Shown one piece after another: positions 23,515 through 35,699 of a stretch of 64,000 nucleotides of DNA. The stretch lies in assembly GCF_033439725.1 (NCBI RefSeq), contig NW_026944385.1, positions 3,815,001 to 3,879,000 on the forward strand, written 5' to 3'. The notes below the pieces were generated by a model. It searched no databases. It was given only the letters and a program-made list of their open reading frames with translations, and was not told where the DNA came from. Every line of letters begins with the position of its first letter. The first letter of the stretch is position 1. Made by a program: the position numbers and the translations under genes. This DNA is from Neurospora tetraspora. Taxonomy: Eukaryota; Ascomycota; Sordariomycetes; Sordariales; Sordariaceae.

Positions 23515-26500
23515 CTGTAATTAATTTTAAATTATTTAAAAATCAATTAGGGATAGGTTATATACTAATAGTAACTATATAAACTTTAACCTTAATACCT
23601 CCGATTAAAACGTTAAATAAATACTCCTTAGGAATATCGTAAATACCCTTTAAATATTTAATAAAATTACTATAAATAGTAAATATAATTTAAATAAATT
23701 AAAAATTAATTATTAATTTAAGATTAATCACTTTCAAATATTATTTACATTGATACTTTATCAAATATCCGCGCTATTACAATTTTAAACTCTTTCTAAC
23801 AATCAAAAATCTTATTAGGGGCGATTATATATATACCTTATAAAATAATTAGCGGGGATAAATTAGGGATAAATTAGGAATAAATTAACGATTGGTTTCA
23901 ATATTTATATATTTATCAATTTCTAAAGGGGGCACTACGGCCTAACGGTTACCCTTATCTTTGGGTTTAGCAGGTTTCTAATCGTTATTTAAATATTCCT
24001 TATATACGTTAAAGGGCATAAATTTACAATAAACGGGCACTATTATAAAAGATAAATTTTTAATAAATTTTTAATTAATTTGGATGAATTTCGGAAGAGT
24101 AGCGGGGGGTAGACGGGGGTAAATTAATAAATATTTAAATAGTCGAAAAAGAATTAAAGTAAAGAAATTTTAAAAAGAAAAGATTTTAATTAACGTAACG
24201 ATTATTCCTCTTATTAAATTAATAAATACGAATACGCAATTGCGCTTTCTACATTGTATTATACGTATCTGCTAAGAGGGGTAAAATATCGGATAAAATT
24301 TATAGTATAGATTAATTTTAGATAAGACTGGGATAAATCTAATTTTATTCGTTCAACTACTTACACCGACTTTAATTTTTTGAAATAATATTACCTAAAC
24401 TTTATATAAACCCGGTTAGCAATCGTATTATAAAATTTAATACTATAATATAATTAATATTTATATAGGTTACATTTTTAAGAGACTACTAATTCGAATT
24501 ATATATTATTTTTTTTATATTTAAATTTTTTTTTTTAAAATATATCATAAATCTAAATATATTAAAATACTATATATTAAAATAGTAAATAGTAAAATAT
24601 TTACCGGTAAATGTTTATTTATAAAGAAAATTCTAATATATAAACTTTAAATTTAATATAATTCCTTATATGAAAATATTAAATACCTAACTTCTATTTA
24701 TATATACGAAATAAGAAAAATATTTAATATAAAATACTTATTATCAACGTATAACAATTAACCGATAGGTAGGAATATGAGATCCAATTATTATTTTATA
24801 ATATACGAATAGATATAAATAAAGTTTAGTATTAAATTTAAATATTAAACAAATTTATTAATAAATTAGCTAAACTATAATATAATAAGGATGGGATCTA
24901 ACTATTATTTATAAAAATAGGACGAAGCGCTAATAAATTCTTCTTTTATATCCTAATTTTAACTTTAAAGCTAAATAAAGACGAATAATTACGTAGTACA
25001 GAATTCTATAAACAAAATTAAATATAATTTAATGAAAAAGGTATTTATTTAGTATTACAATTAAATACCGATAATTATTCGAACCCCATTACTAAATTAT
25101 TTATCCTTTATCGGATAAATTCTTAACTTAATTCTAATCGTAGAAAGTCTCATATATTCTCGCCCACTACGTCCGTTACCTTCTTTATAATACCTAAAAA
25201 TTCACTATACTTATTTTCAACTATCTTTTAAATATTTACTAACCTCTTATCAAATTCGTAAAAACCCTTTCAAATAATTACTCTTAAATCTTTAATTATA
25301 TTTATAATTCCGTCGTCCCGCCGTTTTTTCAATGTAATTCTATCCCGGACGGTTTTATTCAATATTCTCCATACTTATTAAAGCATATGAATCAAAAGGT
25401 TTTCAAAAGCCTATATTTACGCTAATATATTAATATAATTAGTAATTACTTATATTACGAATTATATAATAATATAATAAATATTACAATTAACTAATTT
25501 AAATTCCGATATTAAGTTATTAAACTAAACTAAATTATTATTTATAAATTCGCCGTTTAAACCTATTATAATTATAATTAATATATATCCGACGGATAAA
25601 GGGTAATTATATATCGGAATTAATATATATTATTAGACTATAGAAATTACCCCTTATATAATTCCATTAAGCGGTCTAATTTAAAATATACCCTCTTATT
25701 ATCGTTATTTTTATTATCCGATCCCTATTATAATTCTAATTTCTTTAAACCGCTTTTTTCGACGTTAATTAAGAATCTCTTCATTAAATCTAATAAATTT
25801 TAATATAATAATTAATTCCCTAATTAACGGTAATTGTATAGGAAATTTTTTTTAGAATGGTTAGACGACGATATGGTCATAACGAATACAATTTTAATAA
25901 GTTGTCGAATTTTTTTATATTTTTATATTATTTAAAGCTATAGTTAATATCGACCTCGAATTATATAACGTAATAAAGTTAACGTAAATTTAAATATAAT
26001 ATCCAAACGGCCATCGATTGGTCAGTAAAAGCGATAAGTATATATTTAGCAATTTGATTTATTCGGTATTCTTTAAATTATAATTAGAAATATAGTATTG
26101 GGGGATTGAATTGTCTTTTATATTACTAATAATTGGGTAATAATAAGTTAAAGATACCCGGTTTAAAATATAATTATAGATATTCTAACTGGTAAGTATT
26201 TTTAGTAGGGTTTTTCTAATTAGGGAATAAAATAATAAGAACGGCCGCCTAAACTTTAGGGGTTAAAACTTTTAAAATAACGAACGTAAAAGGATTTATA
26301 ATAAGTAATTATTTGAAAAATTAAATAGGAATAAATAAATAATTTTCGCGAACTAATTAAATATATTTAATATACAATATAATACTAGATAACATAAGGT
26401 TTTAATACGTAGGTACGAAAGGGAGAATTTAATTATCTAGCGTTAAGGGTAAATATTTTTATTTACGCTCAATAAATTAGTATAAATTGTAAGATAGGGT

Positions 26501-26618
26501 ATTACGAATCGGGTTTATGAAAAGGTATATACTTTAAGAAGTATAAACGGGGGGGATTCTTAATATTCTATCGTCAATTATATTACTACTTTATCCTATT
26601 CTATTATTTTTTCTATAC
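23515..26618. other. AT-rich RIP-degraded sequence, origin not recognised
   Basis: No frame or structural repeat was identified except three 11-bp GATAAATTAGG units near 23857-23887. It is probably old transposon sequence. Confidence 0.4.
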
Positions 26619-26623
26619 TACAC

Positions 26624-26740
26624 TGTCATAAGTTGACATTGGCCTTATAGTATACATTACGAGTTCTGCCTAGCAAGCAGAACATCGTCCCATCTTTTAT
26701 AGGTTTAGCTTATTAAGTATATACACCCTAGCCTATTATA
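26624..26740 (+). repeat. 5' LTR of the TRIM
   Basis: This 117-bp repeat is paired with 27099-27215. It retains TGTCATAAGTTGACATTGG at its start but has lost the terminal TGTTACA to TATTATA. Confidence 0.9.
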
Positions 26741-27098
26741 GTATGTTCTATTTAACGGTGGGGAGGTTAGGGGTTTAATTCCTCGTAAGGGCATTTTCCG
26801 AGGGCGATTTTGGAAGTCTCTCCCATAAGCAGCATTATATTCCTCCGTCGGCCTTGGTCGTAGATATTGTCTTCCGAATAATAATTGGAATTGCAATGGC
26901 AGCGACAGTAATAAAAGTACTAAGAAATACTAATTATAGAATAACCGAAAATATCCTAAATCCCTTATTAGAACCATTAGTTCAAATAGTATTATAAGCC
27001 GTCGTATTATGACAAATTCTTCGCGATATTATCGCCTCCGCTTAGGTTAGACGGAGCCTTATCTTGAAACTTTTTAACTTCACTTTAAAGGGAAATAG

Positions 27099-27215
27099 TA
27101 TTATAAATTGATATTAACTTTATAGTATACATTACGAGTTCTACATAACAAGCAGAACATCGTCCTATCTTTTATAGGTTTAGCTTATTAGGCATATGCA
27201 CCCTAGCCTGTTACA
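27099..27215 (+). repeat. 3' LTR of the TRIM
   Basis: This 117-bp repeat is paired with 26624-26740. Its start is transition-mutated while its end keeps CCTGTTACA, so the two copies together show the original TG..CA termini. Confidence 0.9.
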
Positions 27216-27529
27216 TACACTTCTTCTTTTATAATAGCTATCCGGATTCTTTATTATATCCGGCGTTCTTATCGGCGTTCTCTATAGGTTATACTGACAG
27301 TAGTGGCCGCGTTACAGTTAAAGTGATTAAGGCCTCGGTTAGTTAATAGAATTTAATATAATATATAAGTAAGGAATATTATACTTCGCGTATAATTATT
27401 GTATGCTTATTATCGATTATATTAGATTATCCACCCGGCTACTTTCTTTTTTTATTAAAGATAATATATTAATAATATTACATTAATAATACCTATCATT
27501 TCTATTTAATTTATTTATAACGAAGCTTA

Positions 27530-27945
27530 TAATTAATAAAATAAATAGGGTTTAGCCGAAAAGCACGTTCTTAGGGTTATAAATTTTAATTTATTTATAA
27601 AATAAGCCTATAATTAATAAAATAATTAGGGTTTGGCGTAAGAATTAAGAATAAACGGTAGCTATAGGTTATATTTGAGGGAAGTATAATAGAGGAGATA
27701 ATATAGTAAAGAAGTAATATAATAAAGTAGGTGCGGAGGATTAATAAAATAAATAGGGCTTAGCCGAAAAGTATATCCTTAGGGTTATAAATCTTGACTT
27801 ATTATAAATTAAACCTACGACTAATAGAGTAATTAGGGTTTGGCGTAAGAATTAAGAATAAAAGGTAGCTATAGGTTGTATTTAAAGGAGGTATAGTAGA
27901 AGAGGTAATATAATAAAGTAGGTACGAATATTAAATATTAATAAA
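27530..27945. repeat. Two-copy tandem repeat, about 209-bp unit
   Basis: AATAAATAGGGTTTAGCCGAA, then GGGTTTGGCGTAAGAATTAA and GGTAGCTATAGGTT, occur in the same order in two adjacent units, beginning near 27535 and 27744. They are AT-rich, with no coding signal. Confidence 0.82.
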
Positions 27946-30900
27946 ATATAAAGGAATAAATACCGAACAAGGAGAGATTTACTAGACGAACGGAATAAAA
28001 TATAAGAATATTTAATGAAAATTCGTTAGAATTATTAAATATAATGAGAATATAATAATAAAGGTATAATATACTCCCGATTCGTTTATTTATTCTTCTG
28101 GTATAAATAAAAGACTAAGCTCTAATTAACCTAACTAATTCTAGTTGTATAACTAATTCTAGCTATATATCTTTGAATTTATTTATTAAATTAGTACGAG
28201 CGACAATAGCATTAAGGTCTACTTAATCAATATATATAGTAGCCCTCTAAACGTTACATTCTTAAGCGTTTTACAAATCTATATTATATATATAATAAGA
28301 TGACCGCTAGAGAGGCGGTAGGTTAATAATATATACAATACAAATATTTTAATATATAATAATATTTAAGCCAGTCTTAGAATATAAAGATATTATAATT
28401 TAATATTTTGCCCTATGAATACTTAATTAATTATTAATATACTATAAAGCTGTATTATATTATATATTATTTATTTGCGCGCGGGCTATTCAATTGCAAT
28501 TATATAAGGCGAATAGTTAGTAAGCCTTTATAATGATATAAACCCGTTTAAGTACCAACGTTAAAATTTATATTCCTTTACCGAAGAGAGAATTATTACG
28601 CTACAAATAATATATGAAGAATACTAATATATAACGAAACGCTTCGAATATAATAAATTAACTAGCCTAATAACTTAGATTAGATATATATATATTTCCA
28701 ATCCTAATATCGGAGAGCGCCTACCTAAGGGAGCAATAAGAGTAGCGGGCGCCTATAATTAAAATACCAAATAGATTCAAACGGTAGACCAAAGATAATA
28801 AATAACTAGATTGAACCGAATAAATAAATAATTTAATTAAATCATTATATATTTACTAAATATATTATAAGGGAAGTTATCCCGCGCCCTACGCCTAAGG
28901 ACGGACTAATGCTACTAAGGCTATAAAAGACCTAAATAAAAAAAGAGTCGATTATTTATTTAATTACCTAGTAGATCCTAGGCCTTACAAATCTAATTCA
29001 ATTAGTTTAAAAAAATTTAAGAAAATATATTAATATAGTTAACCTATATAATAGTTCTAGCTAATGAAATAGAAACGAAGGAAGTAAATATATTTTACGT
29101 TAAATATAAATTCGATTTCGAAAATAAAAATATATTTTAGGGGGGCTCTCTATTACAAATGAGAAATACTTATAGATAATCAATAATAACACTACGATTA
29201 ATATAAAATAAAGTTTATTTAAATAAGATTTTTGATATAATAAAATAAGAACGAGGCTAAGAATACTATTAATATTTAAAATTTATGTTTCTATAGAGAA
29301 ATAGTAAGTGGGGTACTATTAGTATAGGTTCCGTTGATATTAATTATTACCGTAACCGATTTACTATTAGTAAAAGTAAATATCTATAGATAATATTACG
29401 AAGTCGAATGAACGGTATAATATACGACCGCAAAATATAAAATAGCGTTAGAATTATTATATATAATCCTCCGTTATTAATTATATAAATAAAACTATAG
29501 TATAAAATATAGGTAGAGAAGGAAGCTATAAAGGCTTTACCTACGTAGAGATAGTATAATAAATTATTACTATTAATATCGAAAATAATATAGAAACTTT
29601 AATATTAAATATGAATAAATACGTCCCTTATGCGATATTATTATTATAATTCCGAATTAATAGCCCTTATAAAAATTACGATTACTATCTATAACCGATT
29701 AATTAAATAGTAAAAGTAGAGAGACAATAAAGGCTAAAAGAATTAATACTATTTACTAAATTAGGCTATTATTATCATCCTCTTAACGGTTTAAAAAGGT
29801 CTCGTACCTATTTTTAATATAGTTTTTTAAATTAAATTAAATAAATAGCGTATTAACGCTTATTAAATTATTTATATTAAATTTATAAATATTATACTAA
29901 ACTTTCTTACTAAATATTTTATACGTTTGGATATATTCCTTTTCGGTTTTAAAATATTTTACTATATTATATAAAAGGCTATTAGTTTTATATATTTTAT
30001 ATCCAATATCCTTATATATAGTACATTTCTTTAATAAAATAATAATGGTAAAATGCTCTTTTACAAATTTTAAAATCTCTATCTTATTTACGCTAAATTT
30101 GGCAATTTTAGATATAATTGCGCGAAGAGTCTTTATTAGAAGGGTAGCGAACGTAAGGAACTTTATATAATTAATAAAATTACTCTAATTATATATAAGG
30201 GAATTCGCTGGGATTTACGAATTGTTTCACTATTCCCCGGCTACTTCAATAATAAAACGAATATTTCTTTTAGCTACCTTAGTAATAAGACGAATATCTT
30301 CTTTAATTACCTTAGTAGTAAAATAAGTATTTTCTTTAACTACCTTAATAATAAGACGAACCTTTTCTTTAATTACTTTCATAGTAAGACGAATATTTTC
30401 TTTAATTATTTTAATAATAAGACGGGCCTTTTCTTTAAAAGTAAAATAAGCCTCCTAAGCTACTTCGAATTTAATTAAAAGGGTTTACTCATTAGTTTAG
30501 GGTTGCCCGAATAGGTTCGTAAATAACGAAGGCTAATTGAAGTAATTATTTTCTTTTTCTATAGAAAAACCTATCTTAATAAAACTAGCCTCTTCGGCTG
30601 CCTTCTTTGTTATAAAACTAGTATTTACAACTACTATACTCTTAGTAAAATTAGTATTTATAATTGCTGTACTCTTAGTAGAAATAAATTGCCTATTAAT
30701 TTAATATTATTTATATAAGCCTATAGGTAACGAAGGTGGGTTAGGGTAGTTATTTTCTTTTTTTATAAAAAAACCTATCGATTCCGGGTCTTACTTATTA
30801 AATGTATTAAAAATATTATCGGCGCCCAAACGCTACCATTTAAAGGCTAATATAAATAAGCTTTCACCCTTATCGATACTACACTTAAAGGGTAAGGGCT

Positions 30901-31500
30901 AAGGTTTCGATAGCGTTATTAAAGCTAAATACTAAATTACCAATTTATTATCGCTGCCTTATAAGGTTTCTAATTATTCGTCGTCTTTATTTTAATATCG
31001 CCCTAACTAATTTTGTTTATAAATTTACTTTAAGCGATAAAGCGTTTATAAGCGTTATTTTTTACCGTTCCAATAAGAATATTCGTAAGACTGGCTAAAA
31101 ATAATTTCTTTTCCTCTTCCGACTATAAATATTATATAATATAATTAATAGATTATTAAATAAGACCGATTTAGTCGGCAAACTATTAAGTAAAATCAAT
31201 TAATTAATTTAACGTTAAAATTATATTAAATTAATTATAGAAATAAGTTTGCACGAATATTAGCCCGAAAATAGGAAGGATAAATAAAAGTTCTTAATAG
31301 TTTAAATCCGTTTCGAATTTAAAAGGGTCCTTAGCGTTTAATAAAATAATATCCGAATAAATATACCTAATTCGGATAGCGCAAATAATATAATAATTAT
31401 TTACGCTCTAGGGAGGGGAAGCTATTTATAAATATCTATTGAATTTATAGGATATTAATACTTTAATAACCTCGTACGTTAAAATAATCCGCAAATATAA
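27946..31500. other. AT-rich RIP-degraded sequence with possible decayed coding
   Basis: Apart from the minisatellites at 30.2-30.7 kb I could not identify this segment. Some frames are locally stop-poor, but no family motif was convincing. Part of it may belong to the LINE relic seen further right. Confidence 0.35.
30240..30440 (-). repeat. 33-bp minisatellite, about six copies
   Basis: The units AAGACGAATATCTTCTTTAA plus TTACCTTAGTAGT repeat every 33 bp. On the minus strand this would read an 11-residue repeat, ITKVIKENIRL-like. A second 33-bp pair (ACTAGTATTTACAACTACTA type) lies at about 30620-30690. A period that is a multiple of three suggests a once-coding repeat domain in a dead element. 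Confidence 0.8.
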
Positions 31501-31945
31501 ATTCTTAACGTAATTAGTTTTAATTTCTAATTATAGGAAATATACCTATTAAAATATATTAATAAATAATCGTATTATTTAATTATAGGGAAAGAAATAT
31601 CAACTTTACGTATACTATATTCTTGCTACTAATAATTAATAGTCCTATAAATAGTAGGAAAATACTACTCTACTAGCTCTATCTACTTAATACGGAATAG
31701 GCGGCCAATATATTGTAAAATTATAGGTATGTTCTAGATAAAGGAGAGACCGATACTAATATAATATTACTAATATACGTTTAAACCAATTATATTAATA
31801 TTAGAATTTGGGACTAGGATATTAATATTAATATATAGCGAATTCTAATCCGCGATAATAATAGTCTACTCTAATTATAATTATTAGGAACGGATAGATT
31901 AGGTAATAAAATTATACTATTTTAGAATAGTTACGAGCGTCCTAT
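31500..31945 (+). pseudogene. Possible upstream part of the LINE relic
   Basis: Immediately left of the Mutator-like insertion a decayed plus-strand frame ends in a SVLLKY-like run. This could correspond to the vrpaLsYG region that precedes the C-terminal segment of Tad1-type LINE proteins. The continuation then appears at 42055 on the other side of the insertion. The reading is weak, and reading frame is not maintained across the junction. Confidence 0.3.
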
Positions 31946-31953
31946 TAAAATAT

Positions 31954-32032
31954 GGGAAAGTCTAACCGTACGGTCATTATTATCTATCCGTACGGTAGCC
32001 CACTTTTTTTCCTCATATATATCCCTAACCCT
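31954..32032 (+). repeat. Left TIR of the MULE
   Basis: It pairs with 41967-42046 in inverse orientation. Differences are nearly all transitions, plus a one-base difference in a T run. Confidence 0.88.
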
Positions 32033-32559
32033 ATTGTCCCGCCGCGACCCTACATATAGTTCCCTCGTACCGCGCCTGCCAAGCTCCCAAATTTCAAACT
32101 ATTACACGCATTTGAGCCTCGCACAAACCACTTTCTATACTATACTAACCAACACTAACCAGCACTAACCAATCTAACTTTATAATTATTCTAGTATATA
32201 CTTTATTACATCGCTTTCTCCACCAAATTATACACATTATTACCCTATCGTATTCAATTAATCTACCTCAATACCACCACATCGTATTACTAAATAAATA
32301 AAACGCTCGCATTTAATCAACAGTACGGAATAATATATTACTTTTTAGTACATTTTCCCAATTAACTATAATATAAATAATCGATATAACGACTAAACCA
32401 ACAGGTATATACGACCATAGCGCGAATTTCCCCGATAATTTTATCGACCTTAATTTAATAAATACTACCCTAATCGAACCTACCTTAGCGTAACCAAAAC
32501 CAGAGACTATAAATCTCTATAATAATAATAATAACCCCGACGACGACAATAACGTTTCG

Positions 32560-34750
32560 GTAATCGAAATTAATAATGAAGACGAGGGGGGGCGCTACCC
32601 TATTTTTATAACCTGATAAAATACTAGTAATAAAGTATTCAATAGTATTATTGAATAGGGTAAAGAGGAGGGATATAGGGTTATTAAAATATAATTTACT
32701 AATAAAATCAAAGATTTCAGTCCTTCTTAATACAATATTATTTATACTAATAGCCCGCATCGTAAATTTAAAACTTACGTTCGATTTATTTCAATTATTA
32801 AGAAGGATTATTCTTAAGGAGGATATTTCAAAGTATTAAAAACTAACTTTAAAAAGTAGACCTTTAAATTAAAACAAAATTATAATAAGTATACCTATAC
32901 CCTTAACTAAAACGTATCAATTTATAAGGTATTTAATACTAAATATAAGGCATTTATTACTTAATATTTCAACTATCCTAATATATACAACCGCTAAATC
33001 GCATTCGAATTACGTAAAAAGTACCTAAATATTCAATCTAAAACTAAATAGCTAATAAACTTTCAATATAACCTAAAAAGATAAGCCAACGCTAGCTATA
33101 ACCCCTTCTAATTAATTATAAAACTCCTTAACGAAAAGGTAGTCTACTTTAAAATTAATTAAAAAATTCTAAATAAATTAAATTAACCGCCCTCTTCTAA
33201 AATAATCTATAGGGAGAGAAGCTCTAGAAATAATATTTATAGGTATAATTCTATAATAATACGTACAAAACCAATAATAAGGGACTCGCCTTCTTTTAAA
33301 TTATAGGTATAATTAAATTAGGCTATACTTTTAATTACGTATTTAAACTCGTAAATAACAAAGAAAAAAGTTTTAATTAATTAATAAATTAAATTAATAC
33401 TCGTTATAAGGCTATCGCCGCCGCCACCCTATTAATTACGATTATAAATTACAATAATATTATAAGGGCGGCTATTAAACGAGTTTATCTAACGGCGCAC
33501 TCCCAATTATATATTTTTTGTATTAATAAAAACGTAGTATTAAATATTAAACGTAAATAGAATAAAAAAGTTACCGCCCAAATCACTTACACTTATACCG
33601 ACGTAACTAATATACAAATATAACGAAAACTATTAGTATCGATTCTAATATCCGGGTAAGAGGCCTAACTACAACCTCCTAATAATACTACGAATTTAAA
33701 GGAATTTAACAAAGAGAATAAACGTATAATTACTCGCTTAAATCACTTAACGGTATTAACTAGCTACATCCTCCTCCTAATATTGTAGAATATTTATAAT
33801 CTAGAGTTTACAATCTCTAAAAGTATACTTATTATATAAAAATTATTAAAAATTTTAATACTATTTAAGAAAAATTTAAGAATTTCTTTACATAATAAAC
33901 GGCAATTATTATATATTTAAATAATACGTATATATCCGTTAAAGAGGAGTAGGCTACTTATTATATTAACGAGAGGTTGAGTTTCGGTTACCGTACTATA
34001 TTACTAATTAAATTAATAAATTATAATTTAAAGAATTTTATTATTTTAAATATACCTCCCTGTATCTCCCCTATACAATTTTATAATATATTAATTATTA
34101 TTATTTATACAAACGCTAACTTAATTATTTAAACCGTTATTTAGAACTTTAAAATATTTAATACTATAAAAATCGTAATCAATAAAACAATTAAATATTA
34201 AATGAAACGTACTAAACTCGCATATTTTAATATACTATAGTTAGGAGAGGTTTCTAATTAAATTCATTAACAAACTATTAATATAATAATATATTAATAT
34301 CGTATCGCTCTCGGTACTATACTTATAATACGCCGCCCTACCCCTAATAAATTAAAAGGGTATATAGGCAAATTTATTAAATAATATAATTTACTATATT
34401 TATATTCTTTAGTTACTAAATTAACTCCCTAGCAAGCGTTATTAAAACTATCTAAATTAAATTTTTACTTATTCTAGTACTTTTCGAAAAATTTTACTAA
34501 CGAAGATAATTACTTAATTTATTAGGATTTCGATCGTATTAAAAACTTTCGTAGCTACCCTCGCAATACCGCGCTATTTATTATCAACCTTCGTACCCCC
34601 CGATTAATTACGCTAATTAATACCCAAACTCTTCTACTCTCTATAGCGCTAATTCAATTCTAAGCAGCGGTATTACAACGGAGATAACCTCGCCTCTACC
34701 CTACCCGCGGCCGATAACCTAAGGTAGGCCGCAACCCAACAACTTCGATA
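32560..34750 (+). pseudogene. MULE transposase relic
   Basis: The plus strand has stops but keeps the family order. An N-terminal FAR1/WRKY-like zinc-binding region is at about 32640-32920 (GKEEGYRVIKI, then a spaced Lys-rich block ending in NYNKYTYTLN.N, fitting the H.H element). At 33490-33570 SQLYIF.INKNVVLNIKRKW matches the MULE C.wHi.knv signature. At about 33915-33990 YL.NTYISVKEEWA.YYINE followed by FGYRT fits the conserved segment that precedes the last acidic residue. Many His/Cys/Trp codons read as Tyr or stop, as C-to-T/G-to-A change predicts. It is non-functional. Confidence 0.75.
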
Positions 34751-35155
34751 TAAATAGCGCTATTAATTTAACGAAATATATTTATATAGGAAGGCGCTAA
34801 TTTAAAAGCAAAGGATACAATAGACCGCCAACCTCCTACTCCGTTATAAAGGGGACAAAGCCGCCTACAAAGTATACAAAGAGGAGGTAATACCGCAAAG
34901 AGAAGAAGTAAAAGGGGGAGAGGAAATAATATAATATAGGGTAGAGGAGGATGTATTATTAATATTATAAAAAGAGGAGGTATAAAGAGAAGAAGTACGC
35001 TAGCGAATACTCTAATTAATATATAGGGTAGCCGGCGCAATATTTATATCGCTAATATATAAGGCTAGTAAATAAGGTTTTAGGGACTCGCTAGCAATCA
35101 AACTAATTGATTATACAATAAATATCAAATAAATTATTAATATATAGATTAATAT

Positions 35156-35357
35156 TGTCATGGGGCTAAAGCCCAGGCTGTAGCGCTCTGGTTATCGATT
35201 AGAGCTATTATGAGGCGCCGTGGCTATATCTGTATAGCCCCTATTAAAACCTCGCATCTCTGGTAGAGCCGCTTCTTAAATAGAATTTTCATTCTTTATA
35301 GAACTTCAATTAAATTACATAATTAATACTTATATTAACTGTACTATCCCTATTATA
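35156..35357 (+). repeat. 5' LTR of the gypsy element
   Basis: This 202-bp LTR equals the 3' LTR in length. Differences from the 3' copy are transitions distributed over both copies. Confidence 0.92.
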
Positions 35358-35699
35358 TTAAATTCTATTATAATGGACCTAATAGAATAGGATAAGTAGC
35401 CGCTATAATAGTAGTAGTAGGGCCTACCTATTTAAATAGCCGTAATTAGAATTCCTATAGAATTTTCTACCGCTATAGCCGCTATAGTTGTAAAATAAAA
35501 AGAAATTACGAAGAGAGAAACCGTACACCTCGTACGAAAGAAGAAAAACTTCGCTAAGATATTATTTACTAGCGATGTATTCGCCTAAATAATAAAAACA
35601 ACGCTCAATATATAGCCTATTATTTAAAATTAATAAAACTCCTTTAATATTAATATAACCACCGCAATAATTATTATTACCCCGAACGTTATAATTGGT

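Larger units (their letters stand above)
26624..27215 (+). mobile_element. TRIM-type miniature LTR element, 592 bp, TACAC duplication
   Basis: Two 117-bp direct repeats (26624-26740, 27099-27215) start TGTCATAAGTTGACATT (second copy TATTATAAATTGATATT) and end in TATTATA/TGTTACA. The 5-bp duplication TACAC flanks them (26619-26623, 27216-27220). A short polypurine tract, AAAGGGAAATAG, abuts the second LTR and sets the plus orientation. The 358-bp interior has no coding capacity. The dimensions fit terminal-repeat retrotransposons in miniature. The LTRs differ mainly by transitions, with changes in both copies. Confidence 0.9.
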
